64,000 nt of DNA from Hydrogenothermaceae bacterium (GTDB lineage: Bacteria > Aquificota > Aquificia > Aquificales > Hydrogenothermaceae). The position numbers were made by a program, and so were the translations under genes. Shown here piece by piece: positions 19,503 through 27,812 of this stretch; position 1 is the stretch's first letter; every line of letters begins with the position of its first letter. The notes below the pieces were generated by a model. That model was not told the origin of the DNA, searched no databases, and saw only the letters and a program-made list of their open reading frames with translations. Location: positions 661,781-725,780 of the forward strand of contig JAOABH010000004.1 of assembly GCA_026418455.1 (NCBI GenBank), in the 5' to 3' direction.

Positions 19503-19699
19503 GCCTTTTTTCTTAATCTATCTAAATTTTCTTCTCTATTTTTCCATAAACCAAAGATTGATTCAAAATTAGGTTTCTTACCTTTTTCCTCTGAAATTAC
19601 TTTTATATCTTTTACAAAGTCTAAACTGTTTAACAACACCATCAAACTTTTAGCTTTGGTTTCATCATTAATTTCTATTAAAAATTTCATCTTTTTCAT
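19478..19699 (-). CDS. VapB-like antitoxin
   Basis: A 73-aa protein preceding and overlapping a VapC-like toxin, so probably its antitoxin. The first half (FLIEINDETKAKSLMVLLNSLDFVKDIKVI) is strand-helix-strand. The C-terminal part FGLWKNREENLDRLRKKAW resembles toxin-binding tails of small antitoxins found next to PIN toxins. ATGs at 19699 and 19690 both lie in the 23-bp repeat; the second has better spacing from GAGG. The first ATG overlaps the ttuA stop (ATGA), exactly as at the rpe copy. The DNA-binding fold was not recognised with certainty. Confidence 0.75.
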   Translation of the reverse strand: MKKMKFLIEINDETKAKSLMVLLNSLDFVKDIKVISEEKGKKPNFESIFGLWKNREENLDRLRKKAWGELWKT

Positions 19700-19705
19700 A
19701 CCTCT
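19683..19705. repeat. 23-bp direct repeat, copy 2 (ttuA stop / antitoxin start)
   Basis: Identical to 19094-19116. It holds the ttuA stop and the antitoxin ribosome site and ATGs. Deleting one copy with the intervening genes would join ttuA to rpe with an ATGA overlap and leave both reading frames intact. Confidence 0.9.
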
Positions 19706-20604
19706 ACTTTACTTTTTAATTTTTGTTTTAAATTACATACAGAACATATCTCTCCGGTAGTTGGTTCTCCACAGATTTTACAGCTGTTTAAAGTAGGCTT
19801 TTCTTCTGTCTGTTTTAAAATAGGATACATCTTTCTTAAAAACTCACTGTAAAATCTCAATTTAGTCCCGGGGCTTTTCTCTTCAAGGTTAGATAAAAAT
19901 ATTTTGTAATCTATAGATGTAGCTCCTTCAGAAAAAGGACATTCTTCCTCTATATACTCAATTCCTGATAATACAGCATACATAGCACTTTCTTTTTCTG
20001 ATATTTTACATAATGGTTTAACTTTTTTTATAAATCCATCTTCCTCTGGTAAAACCGGATACTGTCTTTTTAGATAATCTATACTCCAGTTAAGTGTGTT
20101 AGAAAATAAAACTGCTGACTCATCATCAAGATTATGCCCGGTTGCTATTATTCTATATCCATTATCTTTTGCAAATTTATTCATATAGTATCTCTTTAAA
20201 GTCCCACAGACAGAACAAGCAGGTCTGTTGTCGTATTTCTTTATATCTGGAATAGGCATAATCTCATCTTTGAGGGATATTGTATATAAAGTTTTACCTA
20301 ATTTTTTTGAAAACTCAGTTGCTAAGATAAAAGATTGTTGAGAATATTCACCTATACCAAGGTTAATATAAAATCCATCTGCATCATATCCAAGCTTAAC
20401 AAGAGATTGCCATAGGGATAGACTGTCTTTTCCTCCGGAAACTGCAACTAATACTTTATCTAATTTAGAAAACATCTTAAACTCTTTAATAGTTTTTTCT
20501 ACTCTACCTTCAAACCATTCTATATAATGGTCTTTACACATTGCTAATCTATGTTGTGGTAAGTAAACCTGAGCTTTTTCTTTACATTTAAAACATCTTC
20601 TCAA
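19696..20604 (-). CDS. ttuA: TtuA-type tRNA 2-thiolation enzyme (TtcA/TtuA family)
   Basis: Iron-sulfur sulfurtransferase that puts sulfur on C2 of 5-methyluridine-54 in tRNA; the product s2T54 stabilises tRNA at high temperature. 302 aa, TTG start behind GGAGG. An N-terminal zinc site (C4, C7, H18, C23, H26) precedes the PP-loop SGGKDS (56-61). Cluster cysteines C130, C133 and C222 fall at the numbers known for Thermus TtuA. A C-terminal zinc site uses C275, C278, C287 and C290. The adjacent upstream gene encodes the expected TtuB-like sulfur carrier. A TtcA (C32) activity is the alternative, but the two zinc sites and the partner favour TtuA. Confidence 0.9.
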   Translation of the reverse strand: MRRCFKCKEKAQVYLPQHRLAMCKDHYIEWFEGRVEKTIKEFKMFSKLDKVLVAVSGGKDSLSLWQSLVKLGYDADGFYINLGIGEYSQQSFILATEFSKKLGKTLYTISLKDEIMPIPDIKKYDNRPACSVCGTLKRYYMNKFAKDNGYRIIATGHNLDDESAVLFSNTLNWSIDYLKRQYPVLPEEDGFIKKVKPLCKISEKESAMYAVLSGIEYIEEECPFSEGATSIDYKIFLSNLEEKSPGTKLRFYSEFLRKMYPILKQTEEKPTLNSCKICGEPTTGEICSVCNLKQKLKSKVEV

Positions 20605-20810
20605 AATATTCCTCCGGATATAGCATTGACTACTCTTATCTCATCATTTTGGGTTATCTCTTCGTTTTCCTGAACTATCTCACCATTTCTAACCACAAAA
20701 GCAAAATCCTTAGAAAGATTTAAAGCTTTCAGTATATCACCTGCTTTAACTTTATCCTTATCAAACTCTAAAACCTTATTCTGTCCTCTATATTTAACAA
20801 TTAATCTCAA
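20601..20810 (-). CDS. ttuB: TtuB-like ubiquitin-fold sulfur carrier with a Gly-Gly-Ile-Phe end
   Basis: A small beta-grasp sulfur carrier of the MoaD/ThiS/TtuB type; its C-terminal Gly-Gly is adenylated and thiocarboxylated to donate sulfur, here presumably to TtuA. The TTG at 20810 behind GTGAGG gives 69 aa (MRLIVKYRGQ...); a GTG at 20840 would add ten residues and is less likely. The end reads NAISGGIF, so two residues follow Gly-Gly, which blocks direct activation unless trimmed. The two Gly codons (GGAGGA) also serve as the ribosome site for ttuA, whose start overlaps this stop by 4 bp. MoaD is the alternative identity. Confidence 0.8.
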   Translation of the reverse strand: MRLIVKYRGQNKVLEFDKDKVKAGDILKALNLSKDFAFVVRNGEIVQENEEITQNDEIRVVNAISGGIF

Positions 20811-20844
20811 TTTAGCCTCACAAACTAAAAATATTTCCACTTTT

Positions 20845-21582
20845 CTATTTTACCACTACTAAACTAACCAAAATAGAAGCTAAAGCATTTATAAAAACGA
20901 TTGTATATCCCGTTGGAAGATCAAAGTTGTAAGATAGCATAAGAGAGATAAGTATGAGAAATGTGCCGATGAGAGTTGAGTAGAGTAGATGGTTTTTAGA
21001 GAACAGTTTAAGGGATATTAATGTTGGAGCTATCAGTATAGAAAACACTACAAAAACTCCGGCAAGTTTGACAGAACTTGTTAGGGTTATAGCAAAAAGT
21101 ATAAAAAAGAGAAAATCTTTCGTAAATCCAGATAGCCTATTTACTACAAAATACAGTGTAATGCCGACAAATACATATAGAGTCATCACTCTAAATATCT
21201 CACTATATCCAGTAAAAAGAATATCGTATGCAAGAAGATTATTTAACTCTTCAAGTCCATGAGGAGATTTAGACATTACAATAAAAACTCCAGATATCCC
21301 AAGAGCGTATAAAAGTCCAATAAAAGCTTCCTGAGTTTCATCACTTCTGTATTGAATATAAGCTATAACAGAAGCTGTAAATACTGCAAAGATTAAGGAA
21401 AAAATATAACTGTAAGCTCCTTCAAATATATAAAGGGAGATGGCAACTCCCAAAGCTGCCATCTGTCCTACTGCTAAATCTGTAAATATGATATTTCTCT
21501 TTATTATCTGTAATCCAAAGTAGCTATGGATAACTAAAAGTACAAAAGAAAGTACTAAAGCTGGAAGTAGTAATTCTATCAC
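20845..21582 (-). CDS. Metal ABC transporter permease (ZnuB/MntB family)
   Basis: A 245-aa ABC-3 family permease for zinc or manganese uptake across the inner membrane. There are about eight hydrophobic helices; the family regions IIFTDLAVGQMAALGVA and KLAGVFVVFSILIAPTLISLKLF are clear. It overlaps the substrate-binding gene by 4 bp. No ATP-binding subunit is encoded in this operon or elsewhere in the window. ttuB follows closely on the same strand, so read-through from the metal operon into the tRNA thiolation genes is possible. Confidence 0.9.
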   Translation of the reverse strand: MIELLLPALVLSFVLLVIHSYFGLQIIKRNIIFTDLAVGQMAALGVAISLYIFEGAYSYIFSLIFAVFTASVIAYIQYRSDETQEAFIGLLYALGISGVFIVMSKSPHGLEELNNLLAYDILFTGYSEIFRVMTLYVFVGITLYFVVNRLSGFTKDFLFFILFAITLTSSVKLAGVFVVFSILIAPTLISLKLFSKNHLLYSTLIGTFLILISLMLSYNFDLPTGYTIVFINALASILVSLVVVK

Positions 21583-22469
21583 TGTGTTAATCTCCTAACT
21601 ATCTCATCAAAAAGTCCGAAAATATCCTTCACTTCTGGGATAGATCCAACATCATGAGGTAGTATAATCATCCTCACACCAGTTTTTTCTGCTAAAAATT
21701 TAGCTGGTTTTTGGGAATGGTAAACATCTTGGAATATATAATCTAATCCTTGGGATTTAGCAATGTTTATGAGATTTTCAGTATGTTTGGCATTAGGAGG
21801 TATTCCAGGAAGAGGTTCTAATGTTCCAATCAGATTTAAATTGTATCTCTCTATAAAGTAATCAAAAAGTTTATGGTATCCTACGACTTTTTTCCCTTTA
21901 AGTATAGACAGTTTTTCATTCCACTCTTTTAACTTCTTTTTCCATCTCTCTTTAAAGTCTGTGTTATTACTCTCGTAAAATTTACAGTTAGAAACATCTA
22001 ACCTACAGAGTTTGTTTGTTATAACATCAGCTATAACTGGAATGTTGTAAGGATCTAAATGGAAGTGTGGGTTTCCTTCGGGATGGACATCTCCCATAGA
22101 TCTTGATACAGTTTCAGGTTTCTGTATGAGATTTACAAATTGAGATAGATCTAAGAATCCGGAGGAAGATGGATTAATTTTAGGATTACTTGCTTGATTT
22201 ATAAGTGGTAGAAGCCAGCCTATCTCTAAACCAGCTCCATTTATTATGATTAAATCAGCATTTCTTAATTTAACAACAAGGGAAGGTTTCGGGACTATAA
22301 AGTGAGGATCTAAATTTCCTTCTGCAAGACTTTCAACAGTAGCCTTATTCTTCACAATTTCCTTAACTATACTTGCTATATACGGATATGTAGTGACCAC
22401 TTTTATATCTGCTTTTGCAATATTAAAACCGATAAAAATTGTTAAAATTATGGAAATTAAAATTCTCAT
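21579..22469 (-). CDS. Metal ABC transporter substrate-binding protein (ZnuA-like)
   Basis: A 296-aa periplasmic cluster A-I solute-binding protein with signal peptide MRILISIILTIFIGFNIAKA. Candidate zinc ligands are His in GNLDPHFIVPKP, the DVHPEGNPHFHLDP loop, and His in VVGYHKLFDYF; the acidic ligand would come from the late PHDVGSIPEV region. The His-containing loop is short compared with many ZnuA proteins. Zinc is the best guess; manganese is possible. The ATG follows AGAGGTGG. It lies between the porin gene and the permease. Confidence 0.9.
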   Translation of the reverse strand: MRILISIILTIFIGFNIAKADIKVVTTYPYIASIVKEIVKNKATVESLAEGNLDPHFIVPKPSLVVKLRNADLIIINGAGLEIGWLLPLINQASNPKINPSSSGFLDLSQFVNLIQKPETVSRSMGDVHPEGNPHFHLDPYNIPVIADVITNKLCRLDVSNCKFYESNNTDFKERWKKKLKEWNEKLSILKGKKVVGYHKLFDYFIERYNLNLIGTLEPLPGIPPNAKHTENLINIAKSQGLDYIFQDVYHSQKPAKFLAEKTGVRMIILPHDVGSIPEVKDIFGLFDEIVRRLTQ

Positions 22470-22498
22470 AATCTACCACCTCTCAGATAGTTTTTATA

Positions 22499-23926
22499 TT
22501 AAAATCCATGGGCTCCATGTGCTCCTATAGCCATATTAAACTGTAAAATAATCTCATTATTAGGCTTTCTTTCACCATCTAAGAAAAGAGACCTGTCACA
22601 ATTATACTGTAATCTTATCCTTGAAAATTCAGAAGGTAAAAAGTCTATCATAAACGAATATTTGTAAAGATTGTCCGGCTGATTACTGTCTGTATTATTT
22701 ACAAAGACATCATTTTTATTTATCAAGTCATATCTTGCTCCAACTCTCCACCGTTGGTCAAATTTATATACAAGTTGAGAGTAAAAACCAGCCTGCTTTT
22801 TATCCAAAAAAGAAGTTATTAGATTATTGGCATTATCATATCCATATCTAACTCCATCAAAATTTCTATGTATATACTCTGACTGCCAAGTTATGTATCT
22901 ATAAGAATCTATGCTATATCTTACAGTCAGATCTAAACCATATATCTTTGTTGTTCCAGTAAGTGCATGGGGAGTTTCATCTTCAAGATGGTCTATTCTC
23001 GTTTTACCTTCTGCATAAGAAAATCCTCCAAGTATAGACAGATTACCTATATCAAAAGATGGTTTTATAAAGAATGTATAAAGGTTTGGCTTCTTAGTGT
23101 CAGAAATTTTAAGATAATCTGTTGGAGTTGTGTTTATCGGATTTGTATTTGGCACTAAAAATCCATTCCTGTTGAAGTTGTTCTCATTATCTCCTTGAAA
23201 TACCTCCACACCAAACATAAGATAGAAAGGTGTTGGAGCAAGCCATGTAAGTTGAGCTCCTTTTTCCAAAAGATTATGTTCTCCAAAGACTGCTCTGTAA
23301 ATTAAAGGTGCATCTACAAAATCCCAGACATGATGGTGTTGCTCGTTGAGTCTTCCAAACTTACTGTAAAACTTACCACCTTTAAGTTGTAGATTAAATG
23401 GTAGAGATTTGGTCCTAAAATATCCCTCATCTATCTCAAAAGAGCCTTCTCCTAAATGAAATATTCCAACCAAGTCAAAGTAAGGGTCTACTGCTTGAGA
23501 TATATACAGCTCACTATAGTTAAAGTTAAATCCTCTCTCCGCATTGTATGGAGCTTCACTATTACCACCGTGAGAATGAAACAGTCCATGGTTAAATCCT
23601 GGTATATTAACAGCTTTATAAGTAACATCTGTTAAGTTTCTACTTACATAAGAAAAGTCCATTATAAGTGATATATCTGGGACAAATTTAGCCTGAGAAA
23701 ATGGATTAGAAAGAAGTTTATCTATCTGAGATTGATGTAGTTGATTAAGTTTCTGTTTGGTTTCTTCGGTTATCTCTTGTTGTTTTTGAAGTTCTTTAAC
23801 TTTTTCTTGAAGTTGGTTTATTATCTCTTGCTGTTTCTTTAACTCTTCTTTTAGTTGCTGAATATCGTCTGATGCTGAAGCTGTAAATGTAATACACAAT
23901 AATCCTGCAAAAAACAACTTTTTCAT
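22499..23926 (-). CDS. Outer-membrane porin-like protein with N-terminal coiled coil and His-rich segments
   Basis: A 475-aa protein: signal peptide (MKKLFFAGLLCITFTASA), a coiled coil rich in Q, E and K (about 20-65), then a long beta-barrel ending in Phe (GAHGAHGF). Histidine-rich stretches (GLFHSHGG, RLNEQHHHVWD, GAHGAHGF) and its place next to ZnuA/ZnuB genes suggest an outer-membrane route for zinc or a related metal; that is inference. The coiled coil could reach toward peptidoglycan, as in OmpM/SLH-type or phosphate-selective porins. The ATG follows AGGAGG. Confidence 0.78.
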   Translation of the reverse strand: MKKLFFAGLLCITFTASASDDIQQLKEELKKQQEIINQLQEKVKELQKQQEITEETKQKLNQLHQSQIDKLLSNPFSQAKFVPDISLIMDFSYVSRNLTDVTYKAVNIPGFNHGLFHSHGGNSEAPYNAERGFNFNYSELYISQAVDPYFDLVGIFHLGEGSFEIDEGYFRTKSLPFNLQLKGGKFYSKFGRLNEQHHHVWDFVDAPLIYRAVFGEHNLLEKGAQLTWLAPTPFYLMFGVEVFQGDNENNFNRNGFLVPNTNPINTTPTDYLKISDTKKPNLYTFFIKPSFDIGNLSILGGFSYAEGKTRIDHLEDETPHALTGTTKIYGLDLTVRYSIDSYRYITWQSEYIHRNFDGVRYGYDNANNLITSFLDKKQAGFYSQLVYKFDQRWRVGARYDLINKNDVFVNNTDSNQPDNLYKYSFMIDFLPSEFSRIRLQYNCDRSLFLDGERKPNNEIILQFNMAIGAHGAHGF

Positions 23927-23982
23927 ACTTATACCTCCTACTTTAGTTTTTTAAATACTTAAAAGAAAAAGATTTTTTTAAT

Positions 23983-24267
23983 TTAAACTAAAGCAGGAGG
24001 ACTCCTTGGAAGGGCGTTTATTGGGAAATCTTTTGATATTAATTTTGACTCTAAAACCGATATATATGAGACTTGCTCTGATTTTATCTCATAATAAAAA
24101 CCTAAATCAGACGGGTCTTCTGATTGTTGGTTAAGTTGAAAGACACATACCTGACAGTCTGGATGTATCTCACCATCACTGTGATTATGGGTAGTCACTA
24201 CAAAATTAGTAAAAACCAGATAAAAGCTTATTAAAAAGTTAAATAGCTTGAAATTTAATCTGAACAT
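23983..24267 (-). CDS. Small exported His/Cys protein at the head of the metal operon
   Basis: A 94-aa protein with an N-terminal hydrophobic segment (about 9-24) that could be a signal peptide or anchor. It is followed by THNHSDGEIHPDCQVCVFQL, where three His and two Cys make a plausible metal site. The end, ALPRSPPALV, resembles short DUF2946-type periplasmic proteins found with metal genes. No ribosome site stands before the ATG. It reads in the same direction as the porin and ZnuA/ZnuB genes after a 56-bp gap. Metal sensing or periplasmic buffering are guesses. Confidence 0.55.
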   Translation of the reverse strand: MFRLNFKLFNFLISFYLVFTNFVVTTHNHSDGEIHPDCQVCVFQLNQQSEDPSDLGFYYEIKSEQVSYISVLESKLISKDFPINALPRSPPALV

Positions 24268-24281
24268 AACATTAATTTTAA

Positions 24282-24305
24282 CATAAATCTTCGGTTAGAT
24301 TTATG
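24282..24305. terminator. 9-bp hairpin after fabZ
   Basis: Arms CATAAATCT and AGATTTATG around TCGGTT. On the minus strand it lies just after the fabZ stop and before the small His/Cys gene. The following T-content is modest (GTTAAAATTAAT), so it may be a weak terminator or an operator for the metal operon. Confidence 0.4.
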
Positions 24306-24309
24306 ATTT

Positions 24310-24744
24310 CTAACCTTTCCTCACAGCTGCCATCAGTGTAGCTTCACAAACTACTTGCCCATCAACTTTAGCAACACCTTTAATCTTTCCCATAGATTTT
24401 TTGATATTTATACCTTCCACTTCAAATATAAGTTGGTCTCCCGGCACTACAGGTTTTCTAAACTTTGCTTCCTCTATACTTGCAAAAAGGACAGTTCCGT
24501 TTTCTATCTGAGCTTTTTTAAGCATCATATAAGCTCCTACTTGAGCCATAGCCTCTATAATCAACACTCCGGGCATAACAGGATTGTTTGGAAAATGTCC
24601 AACAAAAAACGGTTCGTTATACGTAACATTTTTAAGGGCAACCACTTTCAGATTCTCAAGGTCAAGATCCAGTATTCTATCTACAAGTAAAAATGGATAT
24701 CTATGGGGTAAAACTTCCATTATCTTCATAACATCTTCATACAT
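24310..24744 (-). CDS. fabZ: 3-hydroxyacyl-ACP dehydratase
   Basis: Hot-dog-fold dehydratase of fatty acid elongation. 144 aa from the ATG at 24744, which follows GGAGG; an upstream in-frame TTG lies in that ribosome site and is rejected. [13 protein letters not shown], the catalytic [20 protein letters not shown] motif (His and Glu) and the DQLIFEVEG region are all typical. It lies 2 nt after ubiA, an unusual partner; both act on lipid or quinone pathways. Confidence 0.95.
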   Translation of the reverse strand: MYEDVMKIMEVLPHRYPFLLVDRILDLDLENLKVVALKNVTYNEPFFVGHFPNNPVMPGVLIIEAMAQVGAYMMLKKAQIENGTVLFASIEEAKFRKPVVPGDQLIFEVEGINIKKSMGKIKGVAKVDGQVVCEATLMAAVRKG

Positions 24745-24746
24745 AT

Positions 24747-25604
24747 TCAAAACCTCCAAAATATATCACCAACTACAAAAAGTAAGAAAATTATACTTAC
24801 AAATCCATTTACTGTAAAGAATGCTTTATCTATCTTTGACAAGTCATCTTCTCTTATAAGACTGTGCTCATATCCAAGAAAGCCTGCTAAGATAATCAGC
24901 CCTGCAAAGTATATATATCCCATGTTGGACAATATTCCGGAAACAACAATGAATATAAACGTTAATATATGAAACAATCTTGATATCTGTAAAGCTCTCT
25001 TTATACCAAACTTTGCAGGAATAGAATAGATACCATACTGTTTATCAAAACTATAATCCTGCAATGCATAAAGTATATCAAATCCAGCTACCCAGAATGC
25101 CATAGCAACTCCCAAAGCTACCATAGACGGCTCAACATATCCTTTTAAAGCTATACTTACAGCGATAGGAATTAAAAAGTAAACCAATCCTAATATAAGA
25201 TGGACATACTCAGTGAATCTCTTACCAGCAGGGTAAAGAAGTAAAAGTAAAATAACGACTGGTGAAAGCCAAAAAGCAAGCATATTGAGGTTATAAGAAG
25301 CATACATAAAAGCTAAAGAGGATAAAATTCCAATTGCCATTATCTCTAATGGTTTAACTTTTCCAGATGCAGAAGACCAATTTTTAGTCCTTGGATTTAA
25401 CTTATCTATAGGAAGATCTATATATCTATTAAAAGCCATTCCAGCAGTTCTTGCAAAGATTAAAGCTAAAGAAATCCAAAAAATCTTATCAAAAGATGGA
25501 ATATTCTTTTCCACCATAAAAACAGAAGCAAAGGCAAAGGGAAGAGCAAAAACTGTGTGTGAAAACTTAATAAGTTCAAGGTATGTTTTAATCTTATTTA
25601 ACAC
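24747..25604 (-). CDS. UbiA-family prenyltransferase (4-hydroxybenzoate polyprenyltransferase-like)
   Basis: A membrane prenyltransferase, probably for quinone synthesis. From the GTG at 25604 it is 285 aa, the family length; an open frame upstream lacks an initiation site and runs into the promoter. About eight membrane helices. The first Asp-rich motif is [17 protein letters not shown] and the second is [17 protein letters not shown]. The family includes enzymes of ubiquinone, menaquinone and other routes; 4-hydroxybenzoate as substrate is likely from overall resemblance ([14 protein letters not shown]) but not proven. The sqr product 3 kb away would feed electrons into the resulting quinone pool. 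Confidence 0.86.
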   Translation of the reverse strand: MLNKIKTYLELIKFSHTVFALPFAFASVFMVEKNIPSFDKIFWISLALIFARTAGMAFNRYIDLPIDKLNPRTKNWSSASGKVKPLEIMAIGILSSLAFMYASYNLNMLAFWLSPVVILLLLLYPAGKRFTEYVHLILGLVYFLIPIAVSIALKGYVEPSMVALGVAMAFWVAGFDILYALQDYSFDKQYGIYSIPAKFGIKRALQISRLFHILTFIFIVVSGILSNMGYIYFAGLIILAGFLGYEHSLIREDDLSKIDKAFFTVNGFVSIIFLLFVVGDIFWRF

Positions 25605-25640
25605 TTGTTTATTGAACCTCTTGAAGTTAATATTATAATA

Positions 25641-25649
25641 ATTATACCA
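25641..25649 (-). promoter_or_regulatory. Extended -10 box of ubiA-fabZ
   Basis: Minus strand TGGTATAAT, 36 nt before the proposed GTG start of ubiA. The divergent htrA gene has a TATAAT at 25634-25639 on the other strand, so the two promoters lie back to back. Confidence 0.5.
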
Positions 25650-25698
25650 TTCAACAGAGAGGAAAAAGTTGATAAACAAAAAGGAGGTTATAAGGATT

Positions 25699-27156
25699 AT
25701 GAAAAAATTTGTTTTACCTATTATGATAGTCCTAACTGTTGCTTACATAGGATTGGCTCAATTTTCTTCAAAATTTGGCAAGTCATTTGTTATGAATAAC
25801 GACCCGCCCTTAACTTATCCTAATTTAGAAGCAGAAGAAAAAGAGAGAATAGCACTTATAGAAAAAGTGTCTAATGGTGTTGCAACCATATACACAACCC
25901 AAGAGGTAAAAGTTCCAAATCCTTTCTTTGATATGCCTTTTGGTGATTTTTTTGGTATTCCAAATCAACCGGAATTTAAACAGAGAAGACAGGGACTTGG
26001 TTCAGGATTTATAGTAGCCATAGATTACGACAAAAAGATGGTTTATCTGCTTACAAATAACCATGTTGTAGAAAATGCTAAAAATATACAAGTTTTGTTT
26101 AAAAACAGAGTTACGGTAGAAGGTAAAGTTATAGGTGGAGATAAATTAAGTGATATTGCTGTTGTTGGAGTTCCATTCAAAAAAGGAATAGAAAAATTTG
26201 CAGCGGAGAATATGCTTAAACTTGGAGATTCAGATGCTTTAAAAGTAGGAAGCAGTGTTATAGCTATAGGTAGTCCCCTTGGACTTACAGATACAATTAC
26301 AACAGGTATAGTATCTGCAAAAAATAGGCAGATAGAAGACAGACCAGGTGAAGGATTTATTCAGACAGATGCAGCAATCAACCCAGGAAACTCCGGAGGT
26401 CCTCTGGTTAATATAAGAGGAGAAGTTGTTGGAATTAATACAGCTATAATACAGGGAGCACAAGGACTTGGGTTTGCAGTCCCAGTAAACCAAGCTAAAT
26501 GGGTTATGGAGCAGATATTACAATACGGAAAAGTTAAAAGGAGTAAGATAGGAGTAATAGTCCAACCTGTTACTCCGGAATTAGCAGAACATTTTGGAAT
26601 AAATTATGGAGCCATAGTTTCAAACGTTCAACCAGGTGGTCCAGCAGATAAAGCTGGAATAAAGGCAGGAGATGTTATAGTGGAAGTAAATGGTAAAAAA
26701 ATTGCTGATGTTTCTGAACTACAAAATCAAATTATGAAAAATCCTCCGGGAACAGAGGTTTCAATAAATGTTTTAAGAGATGGTAAAACATTAGAGTTTA
26801 AAGTTAAAACAGTACCTTTTGAAGAAGTAACAGATAATACGGAGGAAAAACAAACTCCTGATGAAAATAGCTTAGGGCTGATAGTTAAAGATATAACTCC
26901 ACAGATTATACAAAAATACGGACTTCCTAAGGTTGATTATGGCGTTTTAGTTTATGGTGTAAAAAGTGGCTCTAATGCAGAAGATGCTGGATTACAGGCA
27001 GGAGATATTATTCTATCTGTAAACAAAAAACCTGTAAGAAATTCAGCTGAATTTTGGAGAGAGATAAAACAAGCTATAAAATCTGGCTCTGATAGCGTTT
27101 TACTTTATATACAGAGACAAGATATAAAAACCTATATATCTCTTCCTTTAAGATAA
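25699..27156 (+). CDS. Periplasmic serine protease of the Do/HtrA family
   Basis: Envelope quality-control protease and chaperone. The ATG at 25699 follows AGGAGG and gives 485 aa; an earlier in-frame ATG (25669) is upstream of that ribosome site. Signal sequence MKKFVLPIMIVLTVAYIGLA. Catalytic triad H122 (NNHVVENA), D152 (LSDIAVV) and S232 (NPGNSGGPL). Two PDZ domains follow (about 290-380 and 400-480), as in DegP/DegQ/MucD. nadD overlaps its last base. Confidence 0.94.
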   Translation: MKKFVLPIMIVLTVAYIGLAQFSSKFGKSFVMNNDPPLTYPNLEAEEKERIALIEKVSNGVATIYTTQEVKVPNPFFDMPFGDFFGIPNQPEFKQRRQGLGSGFIVAIDYDKKMVYLLTNNHVVENAKNIQVLFKNRVTVEGKVIGGDKLSDIAVVGVPFKKGIEKFAAENMLKLGDSDALKVGSSVIAIGSPLGLTDTITTGIVSAKNRQIEDRPGEGFIQTDAAINPGNSGGPLVNIRGEVVGINTAIIQGAQGLGFAVPVNQAKWVMEQILQYGKVKRSKIGVIVQPVTPELAEHFGINYGAIVSNVQPGGPADKAGIKAGDVIVEVNGKKIADVSELQNQIMKNPPGTEVSINVLRDGKTLEFKVKTVPFEEVTDNTEEKQTPDENSLGLIVKDITPQIIQKYGLPKVDYGVLVYGVKSGSNAEDAGLQAGDIILSVNKKPVRNSAEFWREIKQAIKSGSDSVLLYIQRQDIKTYISLPLR

Positions 27157-27782
27157 TGGCAGTTGCATTATTCGGAGGTAGTTTTGACCCAGTTCATCTG
27201 GGTCACCTTCGTATAGCTGAAGATATAAGAGAGTACTTTAATTTAGAAAGGATAATTTTTGTTCCTGCTTATCTATCTCCTTTAAAATTTTCTCACTCCG
27301 CCTCTGCAGTAGATAGATTAAATATGCTTACCCTTGCAATTTCTGATAATCCAAACTTTGAGATATCAACTTACGAAATTGAGAAAATAGGTAAATCTTA
27401 CTCCATAGATACTGTTAATTTTTTCAAAGAGAGATTAGGATATAATCCAGCGTTTATAGTTGGAACAGATGCATTTTTAACCCTTGAGAGATGGAAAGAG
27501 CCAAAAAAGTTACTTAACACTGCAAACTTCATAGTTGTTTCAAGAGATAAAGTTAATATAAAGCAGGTAAAAGAAGTGGTTAATAAAATAGACAGTAATG
27601 TAAAGACATATAATAATAACGTAATAGACTTTAGCAAAACCGGAGTATATCTGTATTTTCAAAGAAGAATAGATATATCATCTACAGAGATCAGAGACAG
27701 GATAAAGAAAGGTCTCTCTATTAGATATTTAGTTACGAGAGAAGTTGCCGACTATATTTATAAAAACAATCTTTACAGATAA
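27156..27782 (+). CDS. nadD: Nicotinate-nucleotide adenylyltransferase
   Basis: Makes deamido-NAD from nicotinate mononucleotide and ATP, the step before NadE. 208 aa with GGSFDPVHLGHLRIAE (the HxGH nucleotidyltransferase motif) and ISSTEIRDRIKKG near the end. PAYLSPLK takes the place of the usual PxxxxPHK. The start overlaps the htrA stop by one base (TAATG), so translation is probably coupled. Confidence 0.94.
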   Translation: MAVALFGGSFDPVHLGHLRIAEDIREYFNLERIIFVPAYLSPLKFSHSASAVDRLNMLTLAISDNPNFEISTYEIEKIGKSYSIDTVNFFKERLGYNPAFIVGTDAFLTLERWKEPKKLLNTANFIVVSRDKVNIKQVKEVVNKIDSNVKTYNNNVIDFSKTGVYLYFQRRIDISSTEIRDRIKKGLSIRYLVTREVADYIYKNNLYR

Positions 27783-27785
27783 TAA

Positions 27786-27805
27786 GGTGGGCTGTAAAGC
27801 CCACC
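27786..27805. terminator. Hairpin between convergent nadD and the 47-aa gene
   Basis: Perfect 8-bp stem GGTGGGCT/AGCCCACC with a GTAA (GNRA-type) loop, three bases after the nadD stop. It is much more G+C-rich than its surroundings. There is no long T-run on either strand, but its position between two convergent genes fits a shared terminator or 3' stabilising hairpin. Confidence 0.65.
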
Positions 27806-27812
27806 ATAGATA

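Noticed and set aside
24293..24315. GGTTAG-N11-CTAACC inverted repeat near the fabZ stop, similar in arms to the cysK/sqr motif
   Set aside because: Spacing (11 rather than 6) differs and part lies in fabZ coding sequence; not counted as another copy of the operator.
24355..24817. Two overlapping plus-strand frames across fabZ
   Set aside because: Antisense to fabZ and the ubiA end, with no initiation signals.
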